The position numbers and the translations under genes were made by a program. Positions 8,834 to 16,701 of a stretch of 64,000 nucleotides of DNA are shown one piece after another. The stretch is from Desulfurella amilsii. Its GTDB lineage: Bacteria; Campylobacterota_A; Desulfurellia; Desulfurellales; Desulfurellaceae. The notes beneath the pieces were generated by a model, which did no database searches, had not been told where the DNA came from, and saw nothing but the letters and a program-made list of their open reading frames with translations. The stretch lies in contig NZ_MDSU01000018.1 in assembly GCF_002119425.1 (NCBI RefSeq), positions 1,083,501 to 1,147,500 on the forward strand. Reading direction: 5' to 3'. The first letter of the stretch is position 1. Every line of letters starts with the position of its first letter.

Positions 8834-9779
8834 AGTTAGTGTGTCTATAAGGCCAGAATGTCTTAAAGAATACATTGGCCAAAAGCATGTAGTTGAAAAT
8901 TTATCTCTTGCTATAGTTGCAGCACGAAAACGTAACGAACCCATAGAGCATTGTTTGCTCTATGGGCCACCTGGGATTGGCAAAACCACGCTTGCATATA
9001 TAATAGCCAAAGAAATGGGTTCAAATATCATAACAATTAGTGGCCCTTCCATCGAAAAAGTCGGTGATATTGCAGCGATTTTAACTAGTCTTGATGACAA
9101 AGATGTGCTTTTTGTTGATGAAATACACAGGCTCAATCACAACATCGAAGAAATGCTTTATTCTGCATTAGAAGATTTTAAACTGGATATAGTAGTGGGT
9201 CAAGGGCCAGGCGCAAAAACACTTCGCATCGATTTACCAAAATTCACTTTTGTTGGTGCTACAACACGCATTGGGATGCTAACAAACCCACTCAGGGATA
9301 GATTTGGCCTTGTGCTGAGGCTTGATTACTATAGTCTTGATGAGTTAGTGAAGATAATTGAGCGCTCTGCGTTTGTGCTAAATATAAAAATTGATGATGA
9401 AAGCGCAAAAATCATCGCTCAGCGTTCGCGCTCAACACCGAGAATTGCAAACAAAATCCTAAGACGTGTAAGGGATTTAGCGCAGGTTAAGCAAATAGAT
9501 AAAATAACCAAAGGTATTGCCAAAGAAGCGCTAGAGATAATCAATATCGATGAAAATGGCTTAGATTATTTAGACAAAAAATACTTAGATATCATCAACA
9601 ATGTATTTAATGGCGGTCCCGTAGGTATTGAAACGCTTGCGTCAAGTCTGGGTGAGGACAAGAAAACACTTGAAGAAGTTGTTGAGCCATATTTATTGCA
9701 GTGCGGTTATATAAAAAAAACGCCAAAAGGGCGCGTTGCGGTAAATCAAATAATGATAGAAAAACCTACGCTATTTTAG
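8808..9779 (+). CDS. ruvB: Holliday junction branch-migration ATPase RuvB
   Basis: RuvB is the hexameric motor of the RuvABC complex. [18 protein letters not shown] is the typical start of the domain, followed by Walker [13 protein letters not shown], Walker B VDEIHRLN, the [16 protein letters not shown] sensor region and a C-terminal winged helix ([15 protein letters not shown]). The ATG at 8808 gives 323 aa and overlaps nfnB by 26 bases; a GTG 30 bases on is also possible and neither has a strong ribosome-binding site. ruvA and ruvC are not in the window. The stop overlaps that of convergent pseC. Confidence 0.95.
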   Translation: MKHSQTNNEVSVSIRPECLKEYIGQKHVVENLSLAIVAARKRNEPIEHCLLYGPPGIGKTTLAYIIAKEMGSNIITISGPSIEKVGDIAAILTSLDDKDVLFVDEIHRLNHNIEEMLYSALEDFKLDIVVGQGPGAKTLRIDLPKFTFVGATTRIGMLTNPLRDRFGLVLRLDYYSLDELVKIIERSAFVLNIKIDDESAKIIAQRSRSTPRIANKILRRVRDLAQVKQIDKITKGIAKEALEIINIDENGLDYLDKKYLDIINNVFNGGPVGIETLASSLGEDKKTLEEVVEPYLLQCGYIKKTPKGRVAVNQIMIEKPTLF

Positions 9780-10924
9780 TATAAAATCTCTGATTTTATA
9801 GCATCTATAATAAATTCTTGCTCATTATCTTCAAGGCCTACGTACAATGGTATAGATAAACACTCATTGTAGTACTCAAGGGCTTTTGGTGTTGAAAGTG
9901 GATTATAGCCCATTTTTTGGTAAAAAGGCTGGGCATTGATGGGTATGTAGTGCGTTTGAAGCATTATACCCTTTGATTTTAGTGATTTCATTATATCAGC
10001 TCTTTTTTTACCAAGCTCTTTAAAATTAACCCTTATAACATACAAGTGATAAGATGAACTGGCGTTTTTGTATAGTGGTCTTATAGATGTATTATCAAAA
10101 ACTTTATCGTAGTTTTGTGCAAGCTTTCTTCTTGTAGTTAGAAAAAAGTCTATTTTTTTTAGCTGAGATAACCCCAAAGCACTATGTACATCACTTAACC
10201 TGTAGTTAAAACCCAGATCTTGCATCTCAAAATACAAAGGGTTGTCATCGTTGTAAATAAATTCACTGCTATTCCTTACAATGCCATGGTTTCTCAAAAT
10301 AGAGGCTTTTTTTGCGATAGCTTCGCTATTTGTTACAATGCAGCCGCCTTCAGCACTTGTAATACTCTTTACAGGATGAAAAGAAAGTGTGGCAACATCG
10401 CAAAAACTGCAATCGCCTGCTTTGTGTGCGCCAAAGCTTGCACCAAGTGAGTGAGCACAGTCTTCTAAGATTTTTACACCGTATTTTTCACTTAAATACG
10501 ATAGCCCTTTTGGATCTACCATGTTTCCAGCAAAATCTACAGCAAAAATTGCCTTTATGGTGTTATCCTTTTTTAACATAGCCTCACATAAGTTTAAATC
10601 TATGTTAGCTTGAGCGTCCACATCTACAAATATAGGAACAGCTTGAGCATAAACTATAGCGTTTGACGTAGCCAAAAATGAATTAGGTGTTGTAAGAACT
10701 TTATCGCCTTTTTCAAGCAAACAAATGGCCGCTATATGCAAACTTGCTGTACCGCTTGATACGCACACTGCATACTGTACACCTAAATATCGTTTTATTG
10801 CCTCTTCGAACTCCGCAACTTTTGGACCTGTTGTTAAAAAGTTGCTCTTTAAAACTTCAACCACCGCATTTATATCATCTTCGTCAATATACTGTCTTGA
10901 ATACCCATAGTTTTTCTCTCTCAT
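9776..10924 (-). CDS. pseC: UDP-4-amino-4,6-dideoxy-N-acetyl-beta-L-altrosamine transaminase PseC
   Basis: A DegT/DnrJ/EryC1 PLP aminotransferase of 382 residues. The N-terminus [19 protein letters not shown] and [14 protein letters not shown] closely match PseC, the second enzyme of pseudaminic acid synthesis, used to glycosylate flagellin in Campylobacterota. The internal [14 protein letters not shown] holds the PLP lysine. The ATG at 10924 has GAGG 5 bases upstream; the frame runs on to 10993 but that part overlaps the promoter. No other pse gene is nearby, so the sugar assignment rests on similarity alone; a generic nucleotide-sugar aminotransferase is the fallback. Confidence 0.8.
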   Translation of the reverse strand: MREKNYGYSRQYIDEDDINAVVEVLKSNFLTTGPKVAEFEEAIKRYLGVQYAVCVSSGTASLHIAAICLLEKGDKVLTTPNSFLATSNAIVYAQAVPIFVDVDAQANIDLNLCEAMLKKDNTIKAIFAVDFAGNMVDPKGLSYLSEKYGVKILEDCAHSLGASFGAHKAGDCSFCDVATLSFHPVKSITSAEGGCIVTNSEAIAKKASILRNHGIVRNSSEFIYNDDNPLYFEMQDLGFNYRLSDVHSALGLSQLKKIDFFLTTRRKLAQNYDKVFDNTSIRPLYKNASSSYHLYVIRVNFKELGKKRADIMKSLKSKGIMLQTHYIPINAQPFYQKMGYNPLSTPKALEYYNECLSIPLYVGLEDNEQEFIIDAIKSEILY

Positions 10925-10964
10925 AAAGCCTCTTTTTATTATTTTTAGCACTAAATCCAGCCTA

Positions 10965-10993
10965 ATTATAATCTTTAGCCAATTTATTGTCAA
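10965..10993 (-). promoter_or_regulatory. Sigma-70 promoter of pseC
   Basis: Read on the minus strand, TTGACA (10993-10988) and TATAAT (10970-10965) are both perfect consensus hexamers separated by 17 bases. The pseC ATG lies about 40 bases downstream. Confidence 0.8.
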
Positions 10994-11008
10994 GCTTTAA
11001 GCCAATTT
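10973..11008. promoter_or_regulatory. Direct-repeat operator candidate between pseC and the Crp/Fnr gene
   Basis: CTTTAGCCAATTT (10973-10985) and CTTTAAGCCAATTT (10995-11008) are near-identical repeats whose starts are 22 bases apart, two turns of the helix. They flank the -35 box of pseC and lie just upstream of the promoter of the divergent regulator gene. A regulator bound here could control both genes. The binding protein is unknown. Confidence 0.45.
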
Positions 11009-11019
11009 GCACTAATACC

Positions 11020-11048
11020 TTGACACAATGGACATTATTAGTTATTGT
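11020..11048 (+). promoter_or_regulatory. Promoter of the Crp/Fnr-family gene
   Basis: TTGACA at 11020-11025 and TATTGT at 11043-11048 with a 17-base spacer. Because this overlaps the first in-frame ATG (11028), it argues that translation starts further down, at 11067. Confidence 0.5.
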
Positions 11049-11066
11049 AATATGGAGATAAAGAAT

Positions 11067-11717
11067 ATGGATGTAAAAGCAAAAAAAGACCCACTTGATT
11101 TGATATTTGAGGTTATTCTTGGCATAGACGATCTAAAAACCACTGAATTACTCAAGACATCCTGCTTTGTCACAAAAAAGCAAAAAGGTGAAATACTCTT
11201 TAGACAAAGCCAAAAAGGTTCTATCCTTTATTATTTGTTAGATGGCAGAGTAAAACTATACCGTTTAGACCAAAAAGGTAATGAATGTGTTATTCATTTT
11301 GTCAACAAAAACGAATTTTTTGCAGAAATTTTGCTCACACAAGATACATACCCAGTAAACGCTCAAATGCTTTGTAATTCTACAATGCTTGGCATTGATA
11401 AAAATAAACTATTACCCCTTTTAAAATCACACCCAGAATTGTCTGCCAAAATAATATTCATGTTTGCAAACCGTATAAATTACCTTGTAGATACAATAGA
11501 GCGGCTCTCAACAGAAAGCGCAAAAGAAAAATTTTTGAACTACCTCATTTATTTAAGCAAGATACACAAATCACACACAGTGATACTAGATATACCAAAA
11601 CAAGAATTAGCTCTACTCTTAGGTATGGCGAAAGAAACTTTCTCTCGCATCGAAAAACAATTGATAAGTGATGGCGTAATAGAAGTAAACAACAAAGAAA
11701 TAAAATTACTAAAGTAG
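11067..11717 (+). CDS. Crp/Fnr-family transcriptional regulator
   Basis: A 216-residue regulator with an N-terminal cyclic-nucleotide-binding-like beta barrel (GEILFRQSQKGSILYYLLDGRVKLY) and a C-terminal winged helix (IPKQELALLLGMAKETFSRI). There is no FNR-type N-terminal cysteine cluster, so the ligand is unknown. The ATG at 11067 is chosen because GGAG at 11054-11057 is 9 bases upstream and the -10 box overlaps earlier starts. It is divergent from pseC and may bind the repeats between them. Confidence 0.82.
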   Translation: MDVKAKKDPLDLIFEVILGIDDLKTTELLKTSCFVTKKQKGEILFRQSQKGSILYYLLDGRVKLYRLDQKGNECVIHFVNKNEFFAEILLTQDTYPVNAQMLCNSTMLGIDKNKLLPLLKSHPELSAKIIFMFANRINYLVDTIERLSTESAKEKFLNYLIYLSKIHKSHTVILDIPKQELALLLGMAKETFSRIEKQLISDGVIEVNNKEIKLLK

Positions 11718-11719
11718 AT

Positions 11720-11741
11720 TTTACCTTAAATTTACGTTGTG
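11720..11741 (+). promoter_or_regulatory. Possible two-copy 11-bp repeat before the first two-component operon
   Basis: TTTACCTTAAA (11720-11730) and TTTACGTTGTG (11731-11741) stand directly next to each other and share TTTAC at an 11-base interval, the spacing bound by OmpR/PhoB-type regulators. Only two copies are seen and no clear -10 box follows, so this is tentative. Confidence 0.25.
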
Positions 11742-11758
11742 AGATTAAAAGCAAAGTT

Positions 11759-12109
11759 ATGTGGTTTAAGAAGTTTTTAGTGGCTTTTTTTAGTCTATTT
11801 TTTTTATCAAATGCTTTTGCAAAAGATTTCAAAAAAGTGGAGCCTTCATATAAATCGATGTGCGTCTCATACCTGCATACAGCCAAAGAAATGAGAAAAA
11901 GCCCTCTTGTGACAAAATTTGCAAGAAATCCTGAATACAAAAATCAACTCAACTTAGTTGATCAAAATATATCTCAAGCGCAAGAGAGTTTATCAAATGA
12001 ACAGTTTGAAGCTTGCTATTATAGAGCAGTTAGCACAATTTTATTAATGAAGAGCTTATCAAATATACAAAAAGCAAAAAAACATGAAAATCCTGCTGTT
12101 GGAAGATGA
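11759..12109 (+). CDS. Small exported protein upstream of a two-component system
   Basis: Residues 1-22 form a signal peptide (MWFKKFLVAFFSLFFLSNAFA, cleavage likely after AFA). The mature ~95 residues are mostly helical and polar with two cysteines (in SMCVSYLH and FEACYYRA), which could form a disulfide in the periplasm. No family is recognised. The 3' end overlaps the response regulator gene by 26 bases, so it is cotranscribed with, and may be a periplasmic accessory or target of, the following kinase. Confidence 0.6.
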   Translation: MWFKKFLVAFFSLFFLSNAFAKDFKKVEPSYKSMCVSYLHTAKEMRKSPLVTKFARNPEYKNQLNLVDQNISQAQESLSNEQFEACYYRAVSTILLMKSLSNIQKAKKHENPAVGR

Positions 12110-12731
12110 CAAAACGCTCGGAGAAGCATTAAAGGAGTTATTAGAACAAAATAATTTTGAAACACAATGGGTGGAAACTATAGAAGATTTTATTTTGTTC
12201 GCAAAAGCGCGCCCTTTTGATTTATTTATCATGGATAGAGCCATTAAAAATAAAGATTCTCTGTATACGCTTAAAGAACTCAGAAAAACAATATCAACAC
12301 CTGCTATTTTTTTAACTGTAAAAAGTTCTCTAAGCGACAAATTAGAAGGATTTGAAGCTCAAATTGATGATTACATTACTAAACCATTTTACAAAGAAGA
12401 ATTTCTAGCAAGAATAAAAACCATTTTGAGTAGAAATACGCCAAAAGGTATAATAAAGGTTGGGAATATTGAAATAGATACGCAAAAACATAAGGTTTTT
12501 GTAGATTCAAAACCCGTGGAAAATCTAACTCAAAAAGAATTTATGCTTCTTGAGTATCTAATGCGAAATAAAAATAAAGTAATAAAGACAGATAATTTAA
12601 TAGACTATATATGGAACGAAGAGGGCAGCGTAGAAACCTTAAAATCCCACATCTACAGCTTAAGAAAAAAACTCTCAGACAAAAACTTGATAAAGACCGT
12701 CAAAGGATACGGCTACAAAATAGAGGAATGA
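12084..12731 (+). CDS. OmpR-family response regulator
   Basis: Residues 1-115 are a receiver domain with acidic pocket LLEDD, phospho-acceptor Asp51 (DLFIMDRA), a conserved Thr in IFLTVK and Lys in TKPF. Residues 125-215 are an OmpR/PhoB winged helix (LTQKEFMLLEYLMRN, VETLKSHIYSLRKKL, VKGYGYKIEE). It overlaps the following kinase by 4 bases (ATGA). The target genes are unknown; the upstream exported protein is an obvious candidate. Confidence 0.88.
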   Translation: MKILLLEDDKTLGEALKELLEQNNFETQWVETIEDFILFAKARPFDLFIMDRAIKNKDSLYTLKELRKTISTPAIFLTVKSSLSDKLEGFEAQIDDYITKPFYKEEFLARIKTILSRNTPKGIIKVGNIEIDTQKHKVFVDSKPVENLTQKEFMLLEYLMRNKNKVIKTDNLIDYIWNEEGSVETLKSHIYSLRKKLSDKNLIKTVKGYGYKIEE

Positions 12732-13849
12732 ATAAATACATACAAAAGTTTATAAACGACATCATACTACTCCACACACTGTTGGTATTTGTTATGCTTA
12801 TTTTTTTTGATAGCCTTTTGTCTTATCAAAGGTACTTAGATCTTCAAAAAAACAGTGAAGGTTTGGCTAAAAGAGTCATTGAAAACATTGAACTTTCTAT
12901 AAAAACAACGGGCATCTACCAGAGCAAGCCTCAAGATATTTTTTACCTAATCATTGACACCAAAAATAAAGTAATGAGTGCAAACGTAAGTATAAACAAA
13001 GAAATAATTGATAAAATTATAAAATCAAAAGAAGAAAATTTTCAATACAGTGGTCTTTCTTTCAGGAAAATAAGTTTTGAAGACGCCACGCTTGGCCATA
13101 TTCAAATTATCGCTGCATATTCTCTATATGATATTTACAAAAATATTGCTTATTTTTTTGGGCTATTATTAATAATATCATTTTTTATTGTAGCGCTATA
13201 CCATAGAATTAGCTATGTATTATCTCAAAAAAGGTCTGTACCGCTTTTATCGCTATACCGCACAACGGAAGAATTTTTAGACACTGTAGCACATGAAGTT
13301 CTAACACCACTTTCCTACATAAGTTTGATTAGCGAGGACACTCGTGTCAAAAATAGCATTGATCGCATAAAGAACATACTAAACGGGGTACTAGAAATCA
13401 AAAAATTTGATGTGACAAAAAACCAGGACAGAAGCGAAATAGACACAAAAATGGTAATAAAAACGATCTTGCAAGAATTAGATTTTGCTTTAAAATCAAA
13501 AAAAATAGAACCTCAACTAAACCTTGATGAGGCAAAAATTATCACACACCAAAATATTTTTTATATTCTTTTGCGCAATTTAATAGATAATGGCGTAAAA
13601 TACAATATCGAAGGGGGCTTTCTAAAAATAGAGTCCCGCCTTATTGGCAAATACTACCACTTTAAAATAGAAAATTCATACCAGCCAAGTGATATGGACT
13701 TGAATTTTCAAACGCTCCAGTTTGGCAGGAGCCTTGGGCTTTACTTGATCTATAAAACGCTAAACATACTAAATGGAGATATAGACATTGCAACAACAAA
13801 AGATATATTCAAAGCAACCATAAAATTACCGATCAAAAACTTCAATTAA
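12728..13849 (+). CDS. Membrane sensor histidine kinase
   Basis: A 373-residue kinase with two transmembrane helices (about residues 10-30 and 135-160) around a ~100-residue periplasmic sensor region. The H box is TVAHEVLTPLSYI (His189) and the N box NLIDNGVKYN; the second glycine box appears as GRSLGLYLIYK. The usual DxGxG (G1) box is replaced by FKIENSYQPSD, which is degenerate. The ATG at 12728 overlaps the regulator stop; the frame is open further upstream but only inside the regulator gene. Signal unknown. Confidence 0.83.
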   Translation: MNKYIQKFINDIILLHTLLVFVMLIFFDSLLSYQRYLDLQKNSEGLAKRVIENIELSIKTTGIYQSKPQDIFYLIIDTKNKVMSANVSINKEIIDKIIKSKEENFQYSGLSFRKISFEDATLGHIQIIAAYSLYDIYKNIAYFFGLLLIISFFIVALYHRISYVLSQKRSVPLLSLYRTTEEFLDTVAHEVLTPLSYISLISEDTRVKNSIDRIKNILNGVLEIKKFDVTKNQDRSEIDTKMVIKTILQELDFALKSKKIEPQLNLDEAKIITHQNIFYILLRNLIDNGVKYNIEGGFLKIESRLIGKYYHFKIENSYQPSDMDLNFQTLQFGRSLGLYLIYKTLNILNGDIDIATTKDIFKATIKLPIKNFN

Positions 13850-13851
13850 AA

Positions 13852-15270
13852 CTACAATTTAAATAGAGCTCTTGCAATCTTTTTTAGCGTTGTGCTCTCT
13901 TGGAGCTTACCCATCATCCAGTCTTCGCTAGCCATTTTATTCAACATGGAAATTGTTGGAAAAGAATGCTGAGTCATGAGAATGTCAAACATTGATAATT
14001 TAAATTGAATAGCCAAAATCCACTCATGTATAATCTCACTTGCACTCTCGCCTACTATTGTTACGCCAAAAATCTTACCTTTTTTATTTGTTATAATTTT
14101 TATAAAACCTTCTGTTGCCCCATCTACAATTGCCCTGCCGTAACTTTCATAATCCTTTTTAATCACGATAACCTTGAGTCCTTTTTCGACAGCCTCTTTT
14201 TCAGTTAAACCAACATTGGCTACCTCTGGTGTTGTAAATACAGACCACGGTATCAAATATTTATCGTAGTGAATTTTAAAAGGCATTGGATTTATCGCAT
14301 TCATTAGAGCAATCATACCTTGGTGCATAGCAGAGTGCGAAAAATTTGATATACCATTGCAATCACCAATCGCATAGATATGCTTTATATTTGTCCTTAA
14401 TGCTTTATCCACAATTATGCCTTTTTTGTTGTATTTTATGCCTATTTTGTCTAATTTCAACGCTTCTAAATTGGGCTTTCTGCCTGTTGCAATCAATATT
14501 TTTTCGCTTTCAAATATGTGTGAATCGGTGTCCACAAATACTTTATTGTCTTTTTGGAATACGCGTTTAATGGGTGTTTTGTTAAAAACTTTTATATTTT
14601 CTTTTTTGAATCTTTCTTCCAAAACCAAAGCTGTTTGAGCATCTGCAAATGGTAAAAGATGCTCATCTATATGTACAACGTTTACGCTGCTTCCAAGCCT
14701 TGCAAAACTTTGAGCCATCTCACACCCGATAGCTCCTCCTCCAATGATTGTAAGACTTTTAGGCATGCTTTTTTGTATAAACAAATTCATGTTTGTCAGC
14801 TTCAATGATTCATCAACCTTGTCCAACCCTTCAATACTCGGTATAAAAGGTGCTGTACCTGTGGCTATGAAAATCTTTTTTGCTCTATATATATTTTCGC
14901 CCACCTTTACTGAATGTGAGTCTACAAATTCGGCATTACCTTGATTGATAATAAGTTTTACCCTAACAAAAGCCTGCATGAGTTTTTTGCCGCTTATGCG
15001 GCTAATTTTTTGTCTTACGATATCCAGCGATTCGTCAGGGTCAGTAAAAATACTTGAACGAATGCCAAATTTTTCTAAATTATGTGAAATTTGATTTACC
15101 TGAGCGGTTTTTAATAAAGCTTTACTTGGCATACAACCACAATTTAGGCACTCCCCACCCACTTTGTTTTCTTCAACAGCAAGCACTTCCAAATCCAAAG
15201 CGCTTGCCATAGCAGATGCGGCCATACCCGCTGGGCCCATACCTATAACAATAAGATCATAGATTTTCAA
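13852..15270 (-). CDS. Pyridine nucleotide-disulfide oxidoreductase (Lpd/MerA-like)
   Basis: A 472-residue flavoprotein: FAD loop VIGMGPAGMAASAMA, redox disulfide GGECLNCGCMPSKALLK, NAD loop IIGGGAIGCEMAQSFARLG, a second FAD motif YAIGDCNG and a C-terminal dimerisation domain. This is the dihydrolipoamide dehydrogenase/mercuric reductase family. The N-terminal MerA metal-binding domain and C-terminal CC pair are absent, and no 2-oxoacid dehydrogenase genes are near, so the substrate is open. The second TTG (15270) is the likely start because GGAGG lies 5 bases before it; the first TTG (15282) overlaps that site. It converges on the kinase with 2 bases between stops. Confidence 0.82.
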   Translation of the reverse strand: MKIYDLIVIGMGPAGMAASAMASALDLEVLAVEENKVGGECLNCGCMPSKALLKTAQVNQISHNLEKFGIRSSIFTDPDESLDIVRQKISRISGKKLMQAFVRVKLIINQGNAEFVDSHSVKVGENIYRAKKIFIATGTAPFIPSIEGLDKVDESLKLTNMNLFIQKSMPKSLTIIGGGAIGCEMAQSFARLGSSVNVVHIDEHLLPFADAQTALVLEERFKKENIKVFNKTPIKRVFQKDNKVFVDTDSHIFESEKILIATGRKPNLEALKLDKIGIKYNKKGIIVDKALRTNIKHIYAIGDCNGISNFSHSAMHQGMIALMNAINPMPFKIHYDKYLIPWSVFTTPEVANVGLTEKEAVEKGLKVIVIKKDYESYGRAIVDGATEGFIKIITNKKGKIFGVTIVGESASEIIHEWILAIQFKLSMFDILMTQHSFPTISMLNKMASEDWMMGKLQESTTLKKIARALFKL

Positions 15271-15343
15271 TTCTACCTCCAAAAGTTACTAACTTAATAA
15301 CCGTAGTAATATACTCACTTTTCTATTCAAGTCAATTAATACG

Positions 15344-15387
15344 TTTACATTACATTTACAATCTATTTAAACTACATTTACACATAC
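15344..15387 (+). promoter_or_regulatory. Four tandem 11-bp repeats: OmpR/PhoB-type operator
   Basis: Four directly adjacent 11-base units begin TTTAC or TTTAA: TTTACATTACA (15344), TTTACAATCTA (15355), TTTAAACTACA (15366) and TTTACACATAC (15377). This geometry is how OmpR-family dimers bind. A TATAAT box follows at 15390-15395 and the usual -35 position falls inside the repeats, as in activator-dependent promoters. The obvious ligand is the regulator at 16027-16701. Confidence 0.65.
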
Positions 15388-15389
15388 TC

Positions 15390-15395
15390 TATAAT
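15390..15395 (+). promoter_or_regulatory. -10 box of the Spy-like gene promoter
   Basis: TATAAT, three bases after the fourth 11-bp repeat. No good -35 hexamer lies at the right distance (TTAAAC at 15367-15372), which suggests that activation by a bound regulator is needed. Confidence 0.6.
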
Positions 15396-15430
15396 ATCTA
15401 AAATGAAAATTTGCTTTAAGGAGGTTTTTT

Positions 15431-15958
15431 ATGAAAAAGACAGTTGTTAGCGCACTTTTGGCAGCAACACTATTGGGATCAAGCTTTAGTGCTAGCTTTG
15501 CTGGCGGTTTTGGGGCAATGGCTGCACCGGGTGGTTTTGGTACACATTGTTCTGGAGGCTTAGGGTATAATGCAAGAGGCGGCTTTGGCTACCAATACAT
15601 GCAAAAAGAACTAAACCTAACACCAAGCCAAATTCAGCAAATTGAACAGCTCAGGCAAGAGGGATTTCAAAAATTTGCAAAACAGCAGTCAAACTACAAA
15701 ATGCCTATGTATGATGCAATAGCTTCTGGGAGTTTCAACAAGAAAGTCTTTATCGAAGAATCAGAGCAAAATGCCAGGCTAAGAGCTCAAGACAGGGCAA
15801 ACCATCTAGAGCGCTTTTTTAACATTTTAACACCACAGCAGAAACAAAAGTTTGTAGAACTGCAAAAAGAGCGTATGCAGTTTGCCCTAAAAAACATGGA
15901 AAACAGACAACAAATGCTGCAAGATAGGATTAATTACCTAAAATCAAATGTTCAATAG
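15431..15958 (+). CDS. Spy/CpxP-like periplasmic protein with LTxxQ motifs
   Basis: A 175-residue exported protein. Residues 1-24 are a signal peptide ending SASFA, followed by a glycine/phenylalanine-rich stretch (about residues 25-55) and a helical domain with two LTxxQ motifs, LTPSQIQQI and LTPQQKQKF, the mark of the CpxP/Spy envelope chaperones. AAGGAGG lies 5 to 6 bases before the ATG. With its 11-bp repeat operator and a two-component system directly behind it, it is probably an envelope-stress effector or feedback regulator of that system. The Gly-rich segment is not typical of Spy. Confidence 0.75.
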   Translation: MKKTVVSALLAATLLGSSFSASFAGGFGAMAAPGGFGTHCSGGLGYNARGGFGYQYMQKELNLTPSQIQQIEQLRQEGFQKFAKQQSNYKMPMYDAIASGSFNKKVFIEESEQNARLRAQDRANHLERFFNILTPQQKQKFVELQKERMQFALKNMENRQQMLQDRINYLKSNVQ

Positions 15959-15985
15959 AAAAATTTTGACAACTATGCTATATTA

Positions 15986-16013
15986 TAAGTCTGGGGCAAA
16001 AGCTCCAGACTTA
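15986..16013 (+). other. Perfect hairpin between the Spy-like gene and its regulator
   Basis: A 12-bp stem (15986-15997 with 16002-16013, one G-T pair) closed by an AAAA loop. There is no U-run after it, so it is not a standard intrinsic terminator; it may protect the upstream message's 3' end or lower expression of the regulator compared with the Spy-like gene. Confidence 0.5.
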
Positions 16014-16026
16014 ATTGACTTACACT

Positions 16027-16701
16027 ATGATAAATATACTAATGATTGAAGACGATACAGAGCTTGCCGAGCTTTTGAAAGAATACTTAGCTAAATTTAA
16101 TATGAAAATTACAAACTTTGAGTCTCCCACAAAAGGCTTGCAGGCACTTGAAAAAACGCACTACGACCTTTTGATACTGGATTTGAGCCTACCTGAGTTA
16201 GATGGTATAGATGTGTGCAAAAAAATTGCAAAAAATGCCATCGATATACCCATTATTATATCATCTGCGCGCAGTGATTACTCTGACAAGGTGCTTGCAC
16301 TGGAGATTGCAGCAGATGACTACCTTGCAAAACCATATAACCCGCGCGAGTTAGTAGCGCGCATACAAGCCCTTTTAAGAAGAGTAAAAAAGCAAAAAAA
16401 TCAAAAAAACGCAAAAAGCGATTTTTACATTGATGAAAATGAAATGACTATAATGCATAAAGGTAGTAAATTAAACCTCACTTCGGCTGAGTACGAGGTA
16501 CTAGCGCTGTTTTTAAAAAACAAAAACCGTGTATTAACAAGAGATTTTATTTTAGAAAATACAAAAACTATGGACTATGAAAGCATAGATAGGAGCGTTG
16601 ATGTAATTGTAGGTCGCATTAGGAAAAAAATCGGAGATGACCCAAAAGAACCTCGCTATATAAAATCCATAAGAGGTCTTGGGTATAAGTTTGCAGAATG
16701 A
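16027..16701 (+). CDS. OmpR-family response regulator (ArsR-like of Campylobacterota)
   Basis: Residues 1-118 form a receiver domain (MIEDD pocket, Asp52 in LILDLSLPELDG, Lys in LAKPYNPRE); the rest is a winged helix (LTSAEYEVLALFLKN, IDRSVDVIVGRIRKKI, SIRGLGYKFAE). The ATG at 16027 is preferred over a TTG at 16015 that overlaps the hairpin; neither has a good ribosome-binding site. Paired with the following ArsS-like kinase (4-base overlap). It probably binds the 11-bp repeats upstream of the Spy-like gene. Confidence 0.87.
   Translation: MINILMIEDDTELAELLKEYLAKFNMKITNFESPTKGLQALEKTHYDLLILDLSLPELDGIDVCKKIAKNAIDIPIIISSARSDYSDKVLALEIAADDYLAKPYNPRELVARIQALLRRVKKQKNQKNAKSDFYIDENEMTIMHKGSKLNLTSAEYEVLALFLKNKNRVLTRDFILENTKTMDYESIDRSVDVIVGRIRKKIGDDPKEPRYIKSIRGLGYKFAE

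Noticed and set aside
12611-12727. N-terminal extension of the first histidine kinase
   Set aside because: It lies within the response regulator gene in another frame; the ATGA overlap at 12728 is the standard coupled start.
13852-15270. Mercuric reductase as a firm call
   Set aside because: The active-site context is similar, but the heavy-metal-binding N-terminal domain and C-terminal cysteine pair are missing and no mer genes are nearby.
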